A stretch of 64,000 nt of DNA from Phytophthora colocasiae (lineage: Eukaryota; Oomycota; Peronosporomycetes; Peronosporales; Peronosporaceae): contig JAGKQI010000045.1 of assembly GCA_018806915.1 (NCBI GenBank), forward strand, positions 1 through 64,000, read 5' to 3'. This document shows positions 20,856 through 30,904 of this stretch, piece by piece. A model generated the notes under the pieces. That model saw only the letters and a program-made list of their open reading frames with translations. It was not told where the DNA came from and did not search any database. Both the position numbers and the translations under genes were made by a program. Position 1 is the first letter of the stretch. Every line of letters starts with the position of its first letter.

Positions 20856-22574
20856 TTAGTACAATTCAATCGCTTCTTTCGCGAATTGCCGCAAATCCGT
20901 CTCAAGTTTAGCGAAACTCAAGTCTGCAACAGCTTGAACGTGGAACTGTGGGCTGTGTTGGAGTGATCTTCGTCCGAAGCATTTTTGTTTAGTTGTAAAA
21001 TTCAGCGAAGTAGTGAACGCTTGAACTACATACTGCTCACGACTGAAGTTGCCATCAAACGACAATAACTGCGACCAAATAGCCGGATCCGGATACGTAT
21101 CTGTACTTGAATCTAGCGCCATCGCCTCCGTACGGTTCGTGTCCGACCTTCCGCTGAGTTTGTGCTTATTCCGATGAAGAAAAAGCACTTTTCCCTCTTG
21201 ATCATGTTGCACCATAGTCATCCCACAAAAAGCGGATAACTCCGTCACCATTCCAGCCATAGCAGGAGGCGTCTCGACCATAGTAAACGTTGCATTCAGC
21301 TTCAACCATGCCAATCGGAAAAAGTCTTTATCCCCCCATACCAGTTTGTAGTGCATAAAGAAATTGGGGTCGTGTGTGGCGTAGAAATACGTCAGATCAA
21401 GAGGAGCTGCGTGGAGACGTCGATCTACCAGTAACTGGCCGCTTTCCTGCTCGAACATATCCACAAACGGCATATCTAAAAGTTCCCAAAGCAACGATCG
21501 ACTGTGTAACCCGAAAATCGTAGAATCTGGATGCCAAAAGTCCGGCCAGAAGAGTGCTCCAGTTTCCAAAAATTCCGAGGAATGAAACAGAAAACTAGGA
21601 TCTCGGACGGGAACGTTATCTGCATCGAGGAACAACACACGGTCGAAGAAGCTGTGCCGTATAGCATAGATCTTGGTTACGAATCGCTTCGCAACTGCAT
21701 CTACGATGGTATGAAATGAAATGGACGAATTTTGGGAAATATTCCGAAGAGGATTGAGTGCCTTGGGGTCTTTGATTTCATCCGGTCGGTACCAAATTTC
21801 AATAGGTAGAGAGCACCCTAAGATGTCACGAAGCGCTCGAATAGTAGCGTAAGCGCTTGGGATCAACTTCGGATAAACAACCATGACGATCCCATCTCGA
21901 GGAGGAAGATCTTGGTTAGCAACATTCAACGGTACCGTAGTATTTTCCATTGCAGTATGAGCCTCAGCTCGAAATCGTGCGAACGCAGGAGCATTGGCAC
22001 ATCGAAATGGAACTCGGTTCCGGAGGATATTAGAAGCTTTGCGCATGACTTGGAAATATTCTCCGGTTTTCGTATCTGCTACTTCACAGTATCCGGATGC
22101 GTTATTTGGTACAAGTTCAGTGCAGTTCAAGTCTTTCTCAGGCTCTCGAGGTCCGTTAGGAGTACCATCAACTGTGTTCCGCCATCCAATGCACTTCAAT
22201 GATCGCTTCGTGGTATCACCAGCAGGTAACAACTTGAGTGGTTCCAGTAGTGAAAGTCTCGAAGTATCCACAGGTAGTGACATTTCATCCTCGTGCTTCT
22301 GTCTGATTTCAGCCAAAATCAACTGCGCTCGACGTCCCCAGACTTCAGTCGAGGCGATCGAAACTCTCCTTGCAACGTCATCGCGAATGCTAAGGTGAAA
22401 CAACTGGATATCGTCGCCTTGAAGTGATCGTTGGCGTATGGTGTGGTGCTGGTTTGGTCTTCGAACACAGAAGGAGATGAGGACGCATCCGCACATCGCG
22501 AGGGACAACACTACCAGGAGTAATAGCCATCTCTGTAATGGTGGTGAGCGTCGAAGAACTGTTGGTGTCGCCAT
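20856..22574 (-). CDS. Glycosyltransferase with altered cysteine module
   Basis: A 572-residue main-family member, anchor about 16-36, DxD at Asp317 in VLFLDADN, with EQESGQLL, GDKDFFRLAW and CGMTMVQHD present. ATG 22574 is used; the 21 codons of open frame upstream have no ATG. Two of the six otherwise invariant module cysteines are gone: the second (TxxC, here VDG) and the fifth (MRRxC, here MRKAS). The other four remain. It also has a long stem (about residues 40-105) with acidic and basic stretches. GDKDFF differs from the usual GDKDLF. Probably functional, with one disulfide fewer. Confidence 0.88.
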   Translation of the reverse strand: MATPTVLRRSPPLQRWLLLLVVLSLAMCGCVLISFCVRRPNQHHTIRQRSLQGDDIQLFHLSIRDDVARRVSIASTEVWGRRAQLILAEIRQKHEDEMSLPVDTSRLSLLEPLKLLPAGDTTKRSLKCIGWRNTVDGTPNGPREPEKDLNCTELVPNNASGYCEVADTKTGEYFQVMRKASNILRNRVPFRCANAPAFARFRAEAHTAMENTTVPLNVANQDLPPRDGIVMVVYPKLIPSAYATIRALRDILGCSLPIEIWYRPDEIKDPKALNPLRNISQNSSISFHTIVDAVAKRFVTKIYAIRHSFFDRVLFLDADNVPVRDPSFLFHSSEFLETGALFWPDFWHPDSTIFGLHSRSLLWELLDMPFVDMFEQESGQLLVDRRLHAAPLDLTYFYATHDPNFFMHYKLVWGDKDFFRLAWLKLNATFTMVETPPAMAGMVTELSAFCGMTMVQHDQEGKVLFLHRNKHKLSGRSDTNRTEAMALDSSTDTYPDPAIWSQLLSFDGNFSREQYVVQAFTTSLNFTTKQKCFGRRSLQHSPQFHVQAVADLSFAKLETDLRQFAKEAIELY

Positions 22575-22718
22575 CCCAAAGGCTAACGAATAGTGACGGT
22601 GGTTCCGTTCAATGGTGAAGCTGACAAGGAGTTTCACACCAATTCACAATCCCATCCAGTAAAACTGAAAATAAACATGTACACTCCACCGAAACCAGAT
22701 ACAGATTTTGGTTCGCTA

Positions 22719-24626
22719 TCATGTGTGGTTGAGTAATGTCTGTCGCCGATCTGCAGCTTCCATGGCGAAGCGGCGTAACATCGTTTCCAGCTCCGAAAAA
22801 CTTAAATCTGCCACTTTTTGTACGTAAAAATTCGGATTCGTTCCCAAAAATCGCTGCCCGTAACAATGTTGATCTTTTGCAAATTCAGGAATACAATTGT
22901 ACGTATCAATAACGTAATTTGCTCTTGGAGACGTCCGATTGAAACAGAGCACATGAGTCCAAATGGCTGGGTCCGGGTATCCATCAGCTTCTTGTACTTG
23001 TTGTGTATTTCCTGGTACAGCTTCAATCAATTTCAATTCATCCTGCACTTCTCGGAATTTCGGAGTTTGACGTCCTTTGGGATTTTTACTCATCAATTTC
23101 TCCTTAGCCCGTCGAACCGCTTCAGCCATATTATCGCCTCCCCCATGTCGCGCCAAACCAGTTAATTTATTCGAATTTCGATGTAGGAACAGTACATTTC
23201 CCTCCGTATCATGCTGTACCATCGTCATCCCGCAAAAACTATCATTTATCACTTTTCCTGCAACTGCTGGAGGGTATCGGATCATATGAAAAGGAGTGAG
23301 CTGTTTGAGCCAAGCCAAACGGAATAAATCCTTATCACCATGTACGAGTTTCATACGATCAAAGATATCGGATCGTTGGAAGGAATAATGACGAACAAGC
23401 TCCAGTCTAGCAGCGTGTCGTCGTCGATCCACCAGCAGTTGACCACTCTCCTGTTCGAACATATTGGCAAACGGGATATCCAAAAGCTCCCAGATTAAAG
23501 ATTGGCTGTGAATATTGAAGATTGAGTTCGTCGGGTGCCAGAAATCTGGCCAGAATACAGCGCCAGTGTCTTGGAACTCCTTTAATTGAAAAAGGAAGCT
23601 CGGATCTCTCACTGGGACGTTATCAGCATCCAGAAACAACACGCGTTCGAAGTGGCTGTTGTAAATGGCATAAACTTTGGCTCGAAACCCAGTAGCAGCA
23701 AAATCTGATACTGCATGAAAGGAGATTTTACCCATTTCAGGCATTGCAGCTAATTCATGAAGTGTTTTAATATCCGCGGGGTGGTTCCTCATTTCTCGAG
23801 ATATAAACCACAGCTCGATCGGCAATTTGCAGCCTAAATCCCGTAGAACCCGGATAGTAGCGAATCCACTGGCCATCAACTTCGGATAAATGACCATGAC
23901 AATGCCATCTCTCGACTTTCCACCTGTATTTGGCAGCGTAAAACTTGGTTCTAAAGCTTTTTCCAATGCTTCTGCTGCAAGAGCTGGAAAATTGGCGAAA
24001 TTTGTCGCGTCCGAACACCGAAACACTGCTTCTGGTCTGATACTATTGCAATAACGTCTTGCCACTCGAAATCTCTCGCCTGAATCTGTGTCTTCCACTT
24101 CGCAATACCCTGAAACTCCACTCTGCACTCTTGTCAGACACGAATGATCTTCATCCGGACGTCGTGGGCCGTTGGGATTGCAGTTGCCCGTTGCTTTCCA
24201 CCCAACACAATGCAGAGAACGCTTTCTAGTTTCTCCCTTAGGATAATTCCTGACTGTCTTTGCGTGTTGTTCCGCTTCCTCCATCTTTCGAGCTTCGGTC
24301 TCTTCAGTTCCCATTGGTGTTTGAGTGGAATTCTGATGGTCGTCACTCGCTTTCACTCCTTTACGGATAGCTGCACGTCCTTGAGGAGATAAAATGAGAC
24401 GAGGCACTTGTTTCTTCCGAGCTACCGGTAGGGGTTTCCTAGTCACAGGACTAACGTCCACTTCTCCGAATTTCGGTCGGAACGTTCGATTGTCGGACAA
24501 TGGAGTCACAATGGATAGTTGGTTGCTGTACCAGAACAGCATTAGACACCCGTAGAAAATTCCTACAGCCATGAATAACCTCGATAACCATGGTCGACGA
24601 CCTGGTAACTGTGCCACAAGAGCCAT
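22719..24626 (-). CDS. Type II membrane glycosyltransferase, MNN1/GT71-like
   Basis: The longest family member here, 635 residues: anchor about 14-33, a long Lys/Arg/Glu-rich stem to about residue 135, a complete six-Cys module, DxD at Asp333, and all downstream blocks. It carries the basic insertion after KLTG (ARHGGGDNMAEAVRRAKEKL region) seen also at 6438 and 26681. It lies in tandem with the gene at 20856, 144 bp upstream of that gene's start, so these two could share regulation. The start codon lies inside one arm of a 45-bp perfect inverted repeat (24621-24712) that would fold the end of its 5' leader into a hairpin. Confidence 0.9.
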   Translation of the reverse strand: MALVAQLPGRRPWLSRLFMAVGIFYGCLMLFWYSNQLSIVTPLSDNRTFRPKFGEVDVSPVTRKPLPVARKKQVPRLILSPQGRAAIRKGVKASDDHQNSTQTPMGTEETEARKMEEAEQHAKTVRNYPKGETRKRSLHCVGWKATGNCNPNGPRRPDEDHSCLTRVQSGVSGYCEVEDTDSGERFRVARRYCNSIRPEAVFRCSDATNFANFPALAAEALEKALEPSFTLPNTGGKSRDGIVMVIYPKLMASGFATIRVLRDLGCKLPIELWFISREMRNHPADIKTLHELAAMPEMGKISFHAVSDFAATGFRAKVYAIYNSHFERVLFLDADNVPVRDPSFLFQLKEFQDTGAVFWPDFWHPTNSIFNIHSQSLIWELLDIPFANMFEQESGQLLVDRRRHAARLELVRHYSFQRSDIFDRMKLVHGDKDLFRLAWLKQLTPFHMIRYPPAVAGKVINDSFCGMTMVQHDTEGNVLFLHRNSNKLTGLARHGGGDNMAEAVRRAKEKLMSKNPKGRQTPKFREVQDELKLIEAVPGNTQQVQEADGYPDPAIWTHVLCFNRTSPRANYVIDTYNCIPEFAKDQHCYGQRFLGTNPNFYVQKVADLSFSELETMLRRFAMEAADRRQTLLNHT

Positions 24627-24712
24627 TGTTGACTCTGGGGGAAGCCTGTTTCAGTTGTGGGATAGAGCTATCCCACAACTGAAACAGGCTTCCCCCAGAG
24701 TCAACAATGGCT
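24621..24712. repeat. 45-bp perfect inverted repeat over a start codon
   Basis: Arm 24621-24665 and arm 24668-24712 are exact reverse complements separated by 2 bp. The left arm contains the start codon of the GT gene on the minus strand (24626-24624) and the 39 bp before it. The right arm is an inverted copy of the same bases, so an ATGGCT also faces right at 24707. This is an inverted duplication of a 5' leader, placed in the 277-bp head-to-head region shared with the gene at 24904. Confidence 0.95.
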
Positions 24713-24903
24713 ATCCATAGCTTAACTGTAAGCACATCTCAGGTCATGTACGTTTTGGGTTTTATTTAGTTCGGGTTATTTTTCAGCAAATTACTTGATA
24801 TTTGTATCTATTATTGGTGTTCATATTGTGTGGTACATTATTTTTTAAAACACCTGTGGGTAAACTGGGTTTTGAAATTTAAAACCCTGAGCCGGGCACC
24901 CAC

Positions 24904-26649
24904 ATGCAGGATTCTGAAATGGTGCACATGGTATCACTGCGTGTGACACCCGAAGAGGTTCCAGTAGGATCTCGTCGCTCTCATTCCGTTTCTCGCCCTT
25001 CATCAATGCAGCAGAGTTCACTCATTGCCGGTCGGTGGCTCACCCGTTGTCTCTTTATCAGTGTCGCTCTCTATGGCCTCCTGGCACTAGCAATTTGGAG
25101 CGACATTGGTCTTGAGGAAGTGGAGAAGTCTGAAACGCTACAGTTATTACGTAGTGATATCGGTACAGAGGACGTAAATGGGTCCAGTATCGGTGTTAAC
25201 TTGACGCAGCTTAACAAAGTGTCCTCCGAGTTAATGTTTAAGAGTTTCCTGGACAGTGAAGGACCCTCCTCATTTGGAATTCCAAAGTTCACGTGTCTAG
25301 GATGGCGTCAAACAGGTGGATGCAGTCCTGATGGACCAAGAGAACCGGAAAATGACGCTAGTTGTGGCAAGATCATCAAGGCTGGAGCTTCTGGTTATTG
25401 TTTGTTGAAGAACGAGGCTACGGGGGAGGAGGTACAGGCCATGCGGGTTAATTGCTCGTCGTTGAGGGAAGAAATCCGCTTTAATTGTCGTCAGGCAGCG
25501 GATTTCGCCCGTGTAGCGCCACAAATCGATGCGCTAATAGCAGTTAAGCAGCAAGAAGTGGAAGAACGTCAGGAGGAAGTTCAATTGCAGACGAAGAACG
25601 GAATTCTAATGGTCATGTACCCCAAGCTGTTAGCAAGTGTCTACTCGACTGTGAGGCTACTACGCTCCTACGAGTGTAAATTGCCGGTGGAGTTGTGGTA
25701 TCTCGAGAGTGAAATGGGTTCAAATCCGTTGAATGAGTCGAAGATTCTGCAGTCGCTGGTAAATGACTATGGACCCATTTCACTGCGTGGAATTGCAGAG
25801 TCAGATGTGGACGGATTCAACACGAAAGTCTTCGCTCTTGCTCATTCTCAGCTGGACCAAGTGCTGTTCCTCGACGCTGATAACTCCCCAGTGAGAGATC
25901 CAACGTATCTCTTCTCGACGGCGGAATTCGTTGACAAAGGAGCAATCTTCTGGCCGGACTTCTGGCATCCGGTGAACACTATCTTCAACGTTATCAAAGA
26001 GTCGTTGCTGTGGGAATTAGTGGGTACTCCGTACGTGAATATGTTCGAGCAGGAGAGCGGCCAACTGCTGATCGATCGACGTCGATCGGAAGTGGCTTTG
26101 GAGATTGTGCAGTTCTTGGCACTTCGTAAACCGGATCATTTGGACCGGTTGAAGCTTCTTCACGGTGATAAAGACTTGTTTCGATTGGCTTGGCTCAAGA
26201 CCAACACTTCATTCCACATGATTGAAACTCCTGCAGCAGCCGCTGGGATGGTCAAGGGGAAATTATTTTGTGGTATGACGATGGTGCAGCACGATCCGCA
26301 AGGAGAAATGCTGTTCCTACACCATAACGGCAAGAAGATCATTGGTGAAGAAGAAACAAGTAAAGCTCGAGTCTGGACCCACCTCCAGTCGTTTGTGTTT
26401 CCAGATAACCTGGCTTCTATCAACTCGAACGCGACTCAGCGGTATGAGTATTTGACAACCAACTATCACGTTCGTATTTTCGGCGGAGGGGTATTCAAAG
26501 GCTTCGACATGTGCTACGGTGACGAGAAAATGAAGTCCAATCACTATAAAACGACGGCCTGGGGTGATTTACCCTACAAAGACCTTGAGAACCGCCTCCA
26601 TGACTTCGCTCAGGATGCACGCACTCTTGACAACTCCAGTAACCCCTAG
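24904..26649 (+). CDS. Glycosyltransferase, GYCLL subgroup
   Basis: A 581-residue member of a subgroup shared with the split gene at 61357-63070 and, in its C-terminus, the partial gene at 63354. Anchor about 47-65. The six-Cys module is intact but reads GYCLLKNEATGEEVQAMRVNC rather than GYCEVED...MRRHC, followed by FNCRQAADFARVAPQ. DxD is at Asp324 in VLFLDADNSPVRDP (Ser for Val after the motif). The C-terminus is distinctive: THLQSFVFPDN..., FDMCYGDEKM, LPYKDLENRLHDFAQDA. The start is the first ATG (24904); further in-frame ATGs follow at codons 6 and 9. Its stop is 31 bp from that of the convergent gene. Confidence 0.9.
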   Translation: MQDSEMVHMVSLRVTPEEVPVGSRRSHSVSRPSSMQQSSLIAGRWLTRCLFISVALYGLLALAIWSDIGLEEVEKSETLQLLRSDIGTEDVNGSSIGVNLTQLNKVSSELMFKSFLDSEGPSSFGIPKFTCLGWRQTGGCSPDGPREPENDASCGKIIKAGASGYCLLKNEATGEEVQAMRVNCSSLREEIRFNCRQAADFARVAPQIDALIAVKQQEVEERQEEVQLQTKNGILMVMYPKLLASVYSTVRLLRSYECKLPVELWYLESEMGSNPLNESKILQSLVNDYGPISLRGIAESDVDGFNTKVFALAHSQLDQVLFLDADNSPVRDPTYLFSTAEFVDKGAIFWPDFWHPVNTIFNVIKESLLWELVGTPYVNMFEQESGQLLIDRRRSEVALEIVQFLALRKPDHLDRLKLLHGDKDLFRLAWLKTNTSFHMIETPAAAAGMVKGKLFCGMTMVQHDPQGEMLFLHHNGKKIIGEEETSKARVWTHLQSFVFPDNLASINSNATQRYEYLTTNYHVRIFGGGVFKGFDMCYGDEKMKSNHYKTTAWGDLPYKDLENRLHDFAQDARTLDNSSNP

Positions 26650-26680
26650 TTCTTCTTCGTTTATTTAATTCCATCATAAA

Positions 26681-28549
26681 TTATCTTCCACTTGAGCTTT
26701 CGGTATCGTTTTCATGCGCATGCACCTCTTGTGCAGCTTCCATTGCGAATTTTCGCAACTGTGTCTCCATTCCACCAAAACTCAAGTTTGCGAACGCTTG
26801 AAAGTAAAAGTGATCGTTTTTCTCCAGCATATCAGCCACGCCATAACATGTTTGGCCTTTAGTAAAGCCGTCCAAACCAGCATGAACGTCAATCTTGTAG
26901 TGTATCCGCTTGGAAGTATTTCGGAAAGAAAGCAGATGCGTCCAGTAAATTGCATCTGGATACCCATCGTCCTCAGGAGCGTCCAGAGTCGGAGCTGGTG
27001 TAACGAAACCGTTCTTTAATTCCTCCTCAATCTCCTCCATTGTAGGCTTCGTGCGGCCATTAGGGCGAGTGATCAGCAGTTTCTTCTTCACACGTAAGGC
27101 AGCGAGAGTCTTGAGATGTACAAACTGACGCTTTGGTTCACCCATGAGCTTACGGGTATTCCGATGTAGGAAAAGCACTTGTCCATTTGCATCGTGCTGC
27201 ACCATAGTGACACCACAAAATGAATTGTTGAACGCCTTCCCTGCAACTGCCGGTGGAACGTCAATCATATGGAATGGGGCCTTGAGCTTAAGCCACGCTA
27301 AGCGAAACAGATCCTTGTCTCCATGCACCAGTTCAAACGTCTTGAAGAAATTCGGTTTGTGAAAGGTGTAGAAATTTACCAGTTCCAGAGGTGCAGCGTG
27401 GCGTCGTCGATCAATTACCAGCTGGCCACTTTCCTGTTCGAACATATTCACGAATCTCTGGTCCAACAGCTCCCACAACAGTGACTGACCGTGAACATTG
27501 AAGATCGTGTGTGTCGGATGCCAAAAATCTGGCCAGAAAACTGCTCCCGTGTTGTTAAACTCTTTCGTCTCGAAGAGAAAGCTGGGGTCTCTCACCGGTA
27601 CATTATCCGAGTCCAGAAACAGGATTTTCTCGAAGAAGCTGTTGTAAATTGCAAACACTTTGGCGCCAAAACCCGTTGCCTTCTTGTCGTGAATCTCCCG
27701 GAACGTAATATTCCTGTTTGCTCTGGCCAATTCTTGCAACGGAACCATCGACCCCGGTGTCCCTTGCATCTCCTTGGGACGGTACCACAACTCAATAGGT
27801 AATTCACACTTTAACACATCTCGAAGCGCACGTAGCGACGCGTACGTACTCGGAACCATCTTCGGGTACACCACCATGACAATCCCCTTTAACTCTTTCG
27901 TCTCTCCAACATTTGGCAACTGGAAACTCGGCACCAACGCTTTACTAACCGCTTCTTTTGCAGCAATTGGGAAATTCACGAAATCTTCTGCATCAAAGCA
28001 GCGAAATTGACCTTCCGCTCGTACACTTCGACAATACCTTCTCATCACTCGAAATCTCTCCTTAGTGTGTCTGTCCTCCACCTCACAATAACCTGAATGT
28101 GTAGACTGCACCAGCATATGACAAGGTTTATCCAAATGAGGCAATCTTGGCCCGTAGGGACTACAGTCGTCCGTCGCTCGCCAGCCAATGCAACGGAGCT
28201 CCCGACGTCGATTCTGACCTTGTGGCAACATCTTGACGTTACGAGCGTGCTCCTCCGCTTGAGCAATGGCAACAGCATCCGATTTAGAGTTGGAGGGCGA
28301 GAGAGCAATTTCGAATACTTCGGTTATTGACTGGGAATTAACGGGAGAAGGACGAGAGCGAAGAATGAAGGAGACAAGTCCAATAACGTATAGAATTCCG
28401 CAGCAGAGCAGCAGACGCACCCAACGTCTGGACGTTATAGGTCGGTGAGTTCTACCACTTATATGACGAGGCAGTGAGGACTCTAAGGGTGAAAGCGCTG
28501 GTATTTGCGACGCAGGACCCGCTCGGAGACGTGTGAGACCTTGCTCCAT
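26681..28549 (-). CDS. Glycosyltransferase with DSDN motif
   Basis: A 622-residue member: anchor about 44-63, complete six-Cys module (CIGWRATDDC...DKPC...GYCEVED...RRYC...FRC), and the basic insertion after the KLMG block (KTLAALRVKKKLL). The metal-binding motif is ILFLDSDNVPVRDP (Asp313, Asp315), with Ser replacing the Ala present in every other main-family copy here; both aspartates are kept, so activity is expected. CGVTMVQHD replaces CGMTMVQHD. ATG at 28549. It is head-to-head with the gene at 28654, only 104 bp apart. Confidence 0.9.
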   Translation of the reverse strand: MEQGLTRLRAGPASQIPALSPLESSLPRHISGRTHRPITSRRWVRLLLCCGILYVIGLVSFILRSRPSPVNSQSITEVFEIALSPSNSKSDAVAIAQAEEHARNVKMLPQGQNRRRELRCIGWRATDDCSPYGPRLPHLDKPCHMLVQSTHSGYCEVEDRHTKERFRVMRRYCRSVRAEGQFRCFDAEDFVNFPIAAKEAVSKALVPSFQLPNVGETKELKGIVMVVYPKMVPSTYASLRALRDVLKCELPIELWYRPKEMQGTPGSMVPLQELARANRNITFREIHDKKATGFGAKVFAIYNSFFEKILFLDSDNVPVRDPSFLFETKEFNNTGAVFWPDFWHPTHTIFNVHGQSLLWELLDQRFVNMFEQESGQLVIDRRRHAAPLELVNFYTFHKPNFFKTFELVHGDKDLFRLAWLKLKAPFHMIDVPPAVAGKAFNNSFCGVTMVQHDANGQVLFLHRNTRKLMGEPKRQFVHLKTLAALRVKKKLLITRPNGRTKPTMEEIEEELKNGFVTPAPTLDAPEDDGYPDAIYWTHLLSFRNTSKRIHYKIDVHAGLDGFTKGQTCYGVADMLEKNDHFYFQAFANLSFGGMETQLRKFAMEAAQEVHAHENDTESSSGR

Positions 28550-28653
28550 AGTAGCAGTGTGAATCGCATGTCAGACGATAAAGGGTTAATTCTTTCATAA
28601 TTTTTTTAAAAATCATATCGATATGATATGATATTTTATATTTCAGTCATATC
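28550..28653. promoter_or_regulatory. Shared 104-bp head-to-head promoter region
   Basis: This is the whole space between two divergent start codons, so both genes' core promoters and leaders must fit here. It is AT-rich on the right and contains a 16-bp perfect palindrome ATCATATCGATATGAT at 28612-28627, followed by further GATAT repeats. A role as a transcription-factor site is inference. No clear oomycete initiator match was found. Confidence 0.5.
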
Positions 28654-30104
28654 ATGGCGATCGTCCACCGCTATCGTTCTGCTGCAGGGCGGTGGCTGCT
28701 CTACCTGTCACTCCTTAGCTTCTTCTCGTACGGTTTATTGCTGTTTATGTGGTCTAGTGACGCGCTTTCCCCCGTTCACAGCTCAACTCTACGATCAATA
28801 ACTTACTCCAATGACTCGCAATTAAATGAGGTCAAGGCATTGCCAATGGGCGACTCAAAAGAGAGAAAACTCCGCTGTATTGGTTGGAGAGCTACAATGG
28901 ACTGCACACCGTTCGGACCTCGAGACAAAACAAGAGATCAGCCTTGTAGAAGAACAGTGTGCAATTCCGAATCCGGGTACTGCGAAGTGGAGGACATTCA
29001 AACGGGGGAACGATTCCAAGTTATGCGACGACATTGCACCAGTCTCTTCCGTGCATCTCGGTTAAAATGTGATGATGCATTGAAATTTGTGGATTTCCGA
29101 GTGAAAGCACGAAAAGCAGTGGAAAAAGCACTTGTTCCAGGGTTTGCGTTGCCAAATGTGAAGGAAAATAACGACCCGAAGGACGGAATTGTTATCGTTG
29201 TGTATCCGAAGCAAGTTGCCAGTGCGTACGCTCTAATTCGTACTCTTCGTGGCATTTTAAAGTGTAAATTACCCATTGAGTTATGGTACTGCCCTCAAGA
29301 ACTCTACAGTTTTCCTGGACCCCTTACGCCTTTGCAACACTTGATTGACTCGGATTCGACCATTTCATTTCACAAGATAGAAGATACACGAGCAATGGGC
29401 TTTGGAGCGAAAGTGTTTTCTATCTACAACAGTTTACTGGACCGCGTGTTGTTCCTGGATGCGGATAATTTCCCAGTTCAAGATCCAAGCTCACTATTTC
29501 ATTCTCCTGAATTTTCGACTACGGGTGCAGTATTTTGGCCGGATTTTTGGCATCCGAAGAACACTATCTTCAATATTCACGAGAAATCCATGTTATGGGA
29601 GCTTTTGGACACGCCTTTCATTGATATGTTTGAGCAGGAGAGCGGGCAACTTCTAATTGACCGACGGGAGCACGCGGCAGCTATGAAGCTGGCATTTTTC
29701 TACATGTTTCACCGACCGAATTACTTCGACAAGCTGAAAGTAGCTCATGGCGACAAGGATCTCTTCCGGTTATCATGGCTTAAGGTGAACGCCTCCTTCC
29801 ACATGGTGCAGACACCTCCTGCAGTTGCGGGTAAAGTGGCTGACGGATTGTTTTGCGGTATGACAATGGTGCAACATGATTTGGATGGCAACGTGCTCTT
29901 CCTGCACCGGAATCAGTTCAAACTCACCGGGAAACTCGCAGGACTGAAGAAGAGAGAAGCTCCTGGAGCCGATGGACTGCCAGACCCCGTTATTTGGACG
30001 CACCTTATGTCCTTCAACACTTCATTTGGAACTGACAACTACATCATCGACTCGTACCGCGCGCAGCCTGCTTTTCCCAAGTCTCAGAGCTGTTTCGGTA
30101 GGCT
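28654..30104 (+). pseudogene. Glycosyltransferase, 5' part of retrotransposon-split gene
   Basis: ATG 28654 opens a main-family GT: anchor about 14-33, six-Cys module with one extra cysteine (RRTVCNS), DxD at Asp269 in VLFLDADNFPVQDP, and all blocks through CGMTMVQHD, KLTG and SCFGR. At 30105 element 1 begins (TGTAACACG). The reading frame continues 13 codons into the LTR to a stop at 30145-30147, giving a 497-residue hybrid that ends in LTR-coded residues. The native last 51 codons lie at 53398-53554. Excising the insertion and one GGCT copy restores a continuous 535-codon frame. The catalytic core is complete, so a truncated active enzyme is conceivable. Confidence 0.92.
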
Positions 30105-30894
30105 TGTAACACGTCTACTATCACCTGCGTGCCGGCGGGTAATATAGTTGTCCGTGCTTCGCTTACGTTTTCTCGCCTGGGTTCTCTTTTAACGTCCGTC
30201 CAACACTCGATGGCTCGGTTCACCGCGCCGGTACGCCACTTTTCAGTGTACGTCCCTACTTATGTTATCCCTACGTTCGTCCGTCCTACAACTACTACTA
30301 ACCGGGACTGTACGACGTCACTACCTGCAGGTCGAACGACTTCGTGCTGAGATACTAAGCTGCTTGAACCGTACAACAACAGTGAGCTTCACGCTCCTCC
30401 ACGTCCAACGACTGTGAAGTAGCACGCCCCTTCACGTCCAACGACTGTGAGTCAACCAAGCTTCCTGCTACCCGTCCAACAACGAGTCAGCACGCCACCT
30501 CCACACGCAGCCTCGCCTGAGCCTAGTCCGCCGCGTCAGTCTCTCCGTTCAGTCGTAGCCTTCAGCCGTCCGCTTCGTCCGTCCGTCCGTCCGTCCAACA
30601 GCCTCCGCTGCCTTGCACTCGTCCAAGGTCAAAAGAGAAGTGAGACCTCCGTGTGGTCTCCGTCCAAAACTAAAGTGAGACCTCGTCGGAATCTCCGTCC
30701 AATCCGCCAAAAGCTCGCCACGTGCTCGCTCCTGGGCTTCGCACTATCAACCCACGGGAGGTATCAAACTGCGACCGAGGTACTTCAAGCCACCTGGCCG
30801 ACTGCCCGTCTCCCGAGGCCACTTCCTCGCTACACGCCTCGTCCGTCATAGCGCCCAGCCGTTCGAATCCGTCCTGCATCGAGGATCCCTTACA
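30105..30894 (-). repeat. Element 1 LTR (3' LTR, intact)
   Basis: 790 bp, TGTAACACG...GATCCCTTACA on the plus strand. It contains short internal repeats: two copies of CACGTCCAACGACTGTGA around 30400-30450 and a CGTC(CGTC)n run near 30578-30597. It supplies the stop codon that ends the hybrid GT product at 30147. Confidence 0.95.
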
Positions 30895-30904
30895 CGCCTT
30901 CTCC

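Noticed and set aside
24724..24900. A small plus-strand gene from the ATG at 24707 in the palindrome
   Set aside because: The frame closes after about 20 codons and has no recognisable content; it is the inverted copy of the neighbouring leader.
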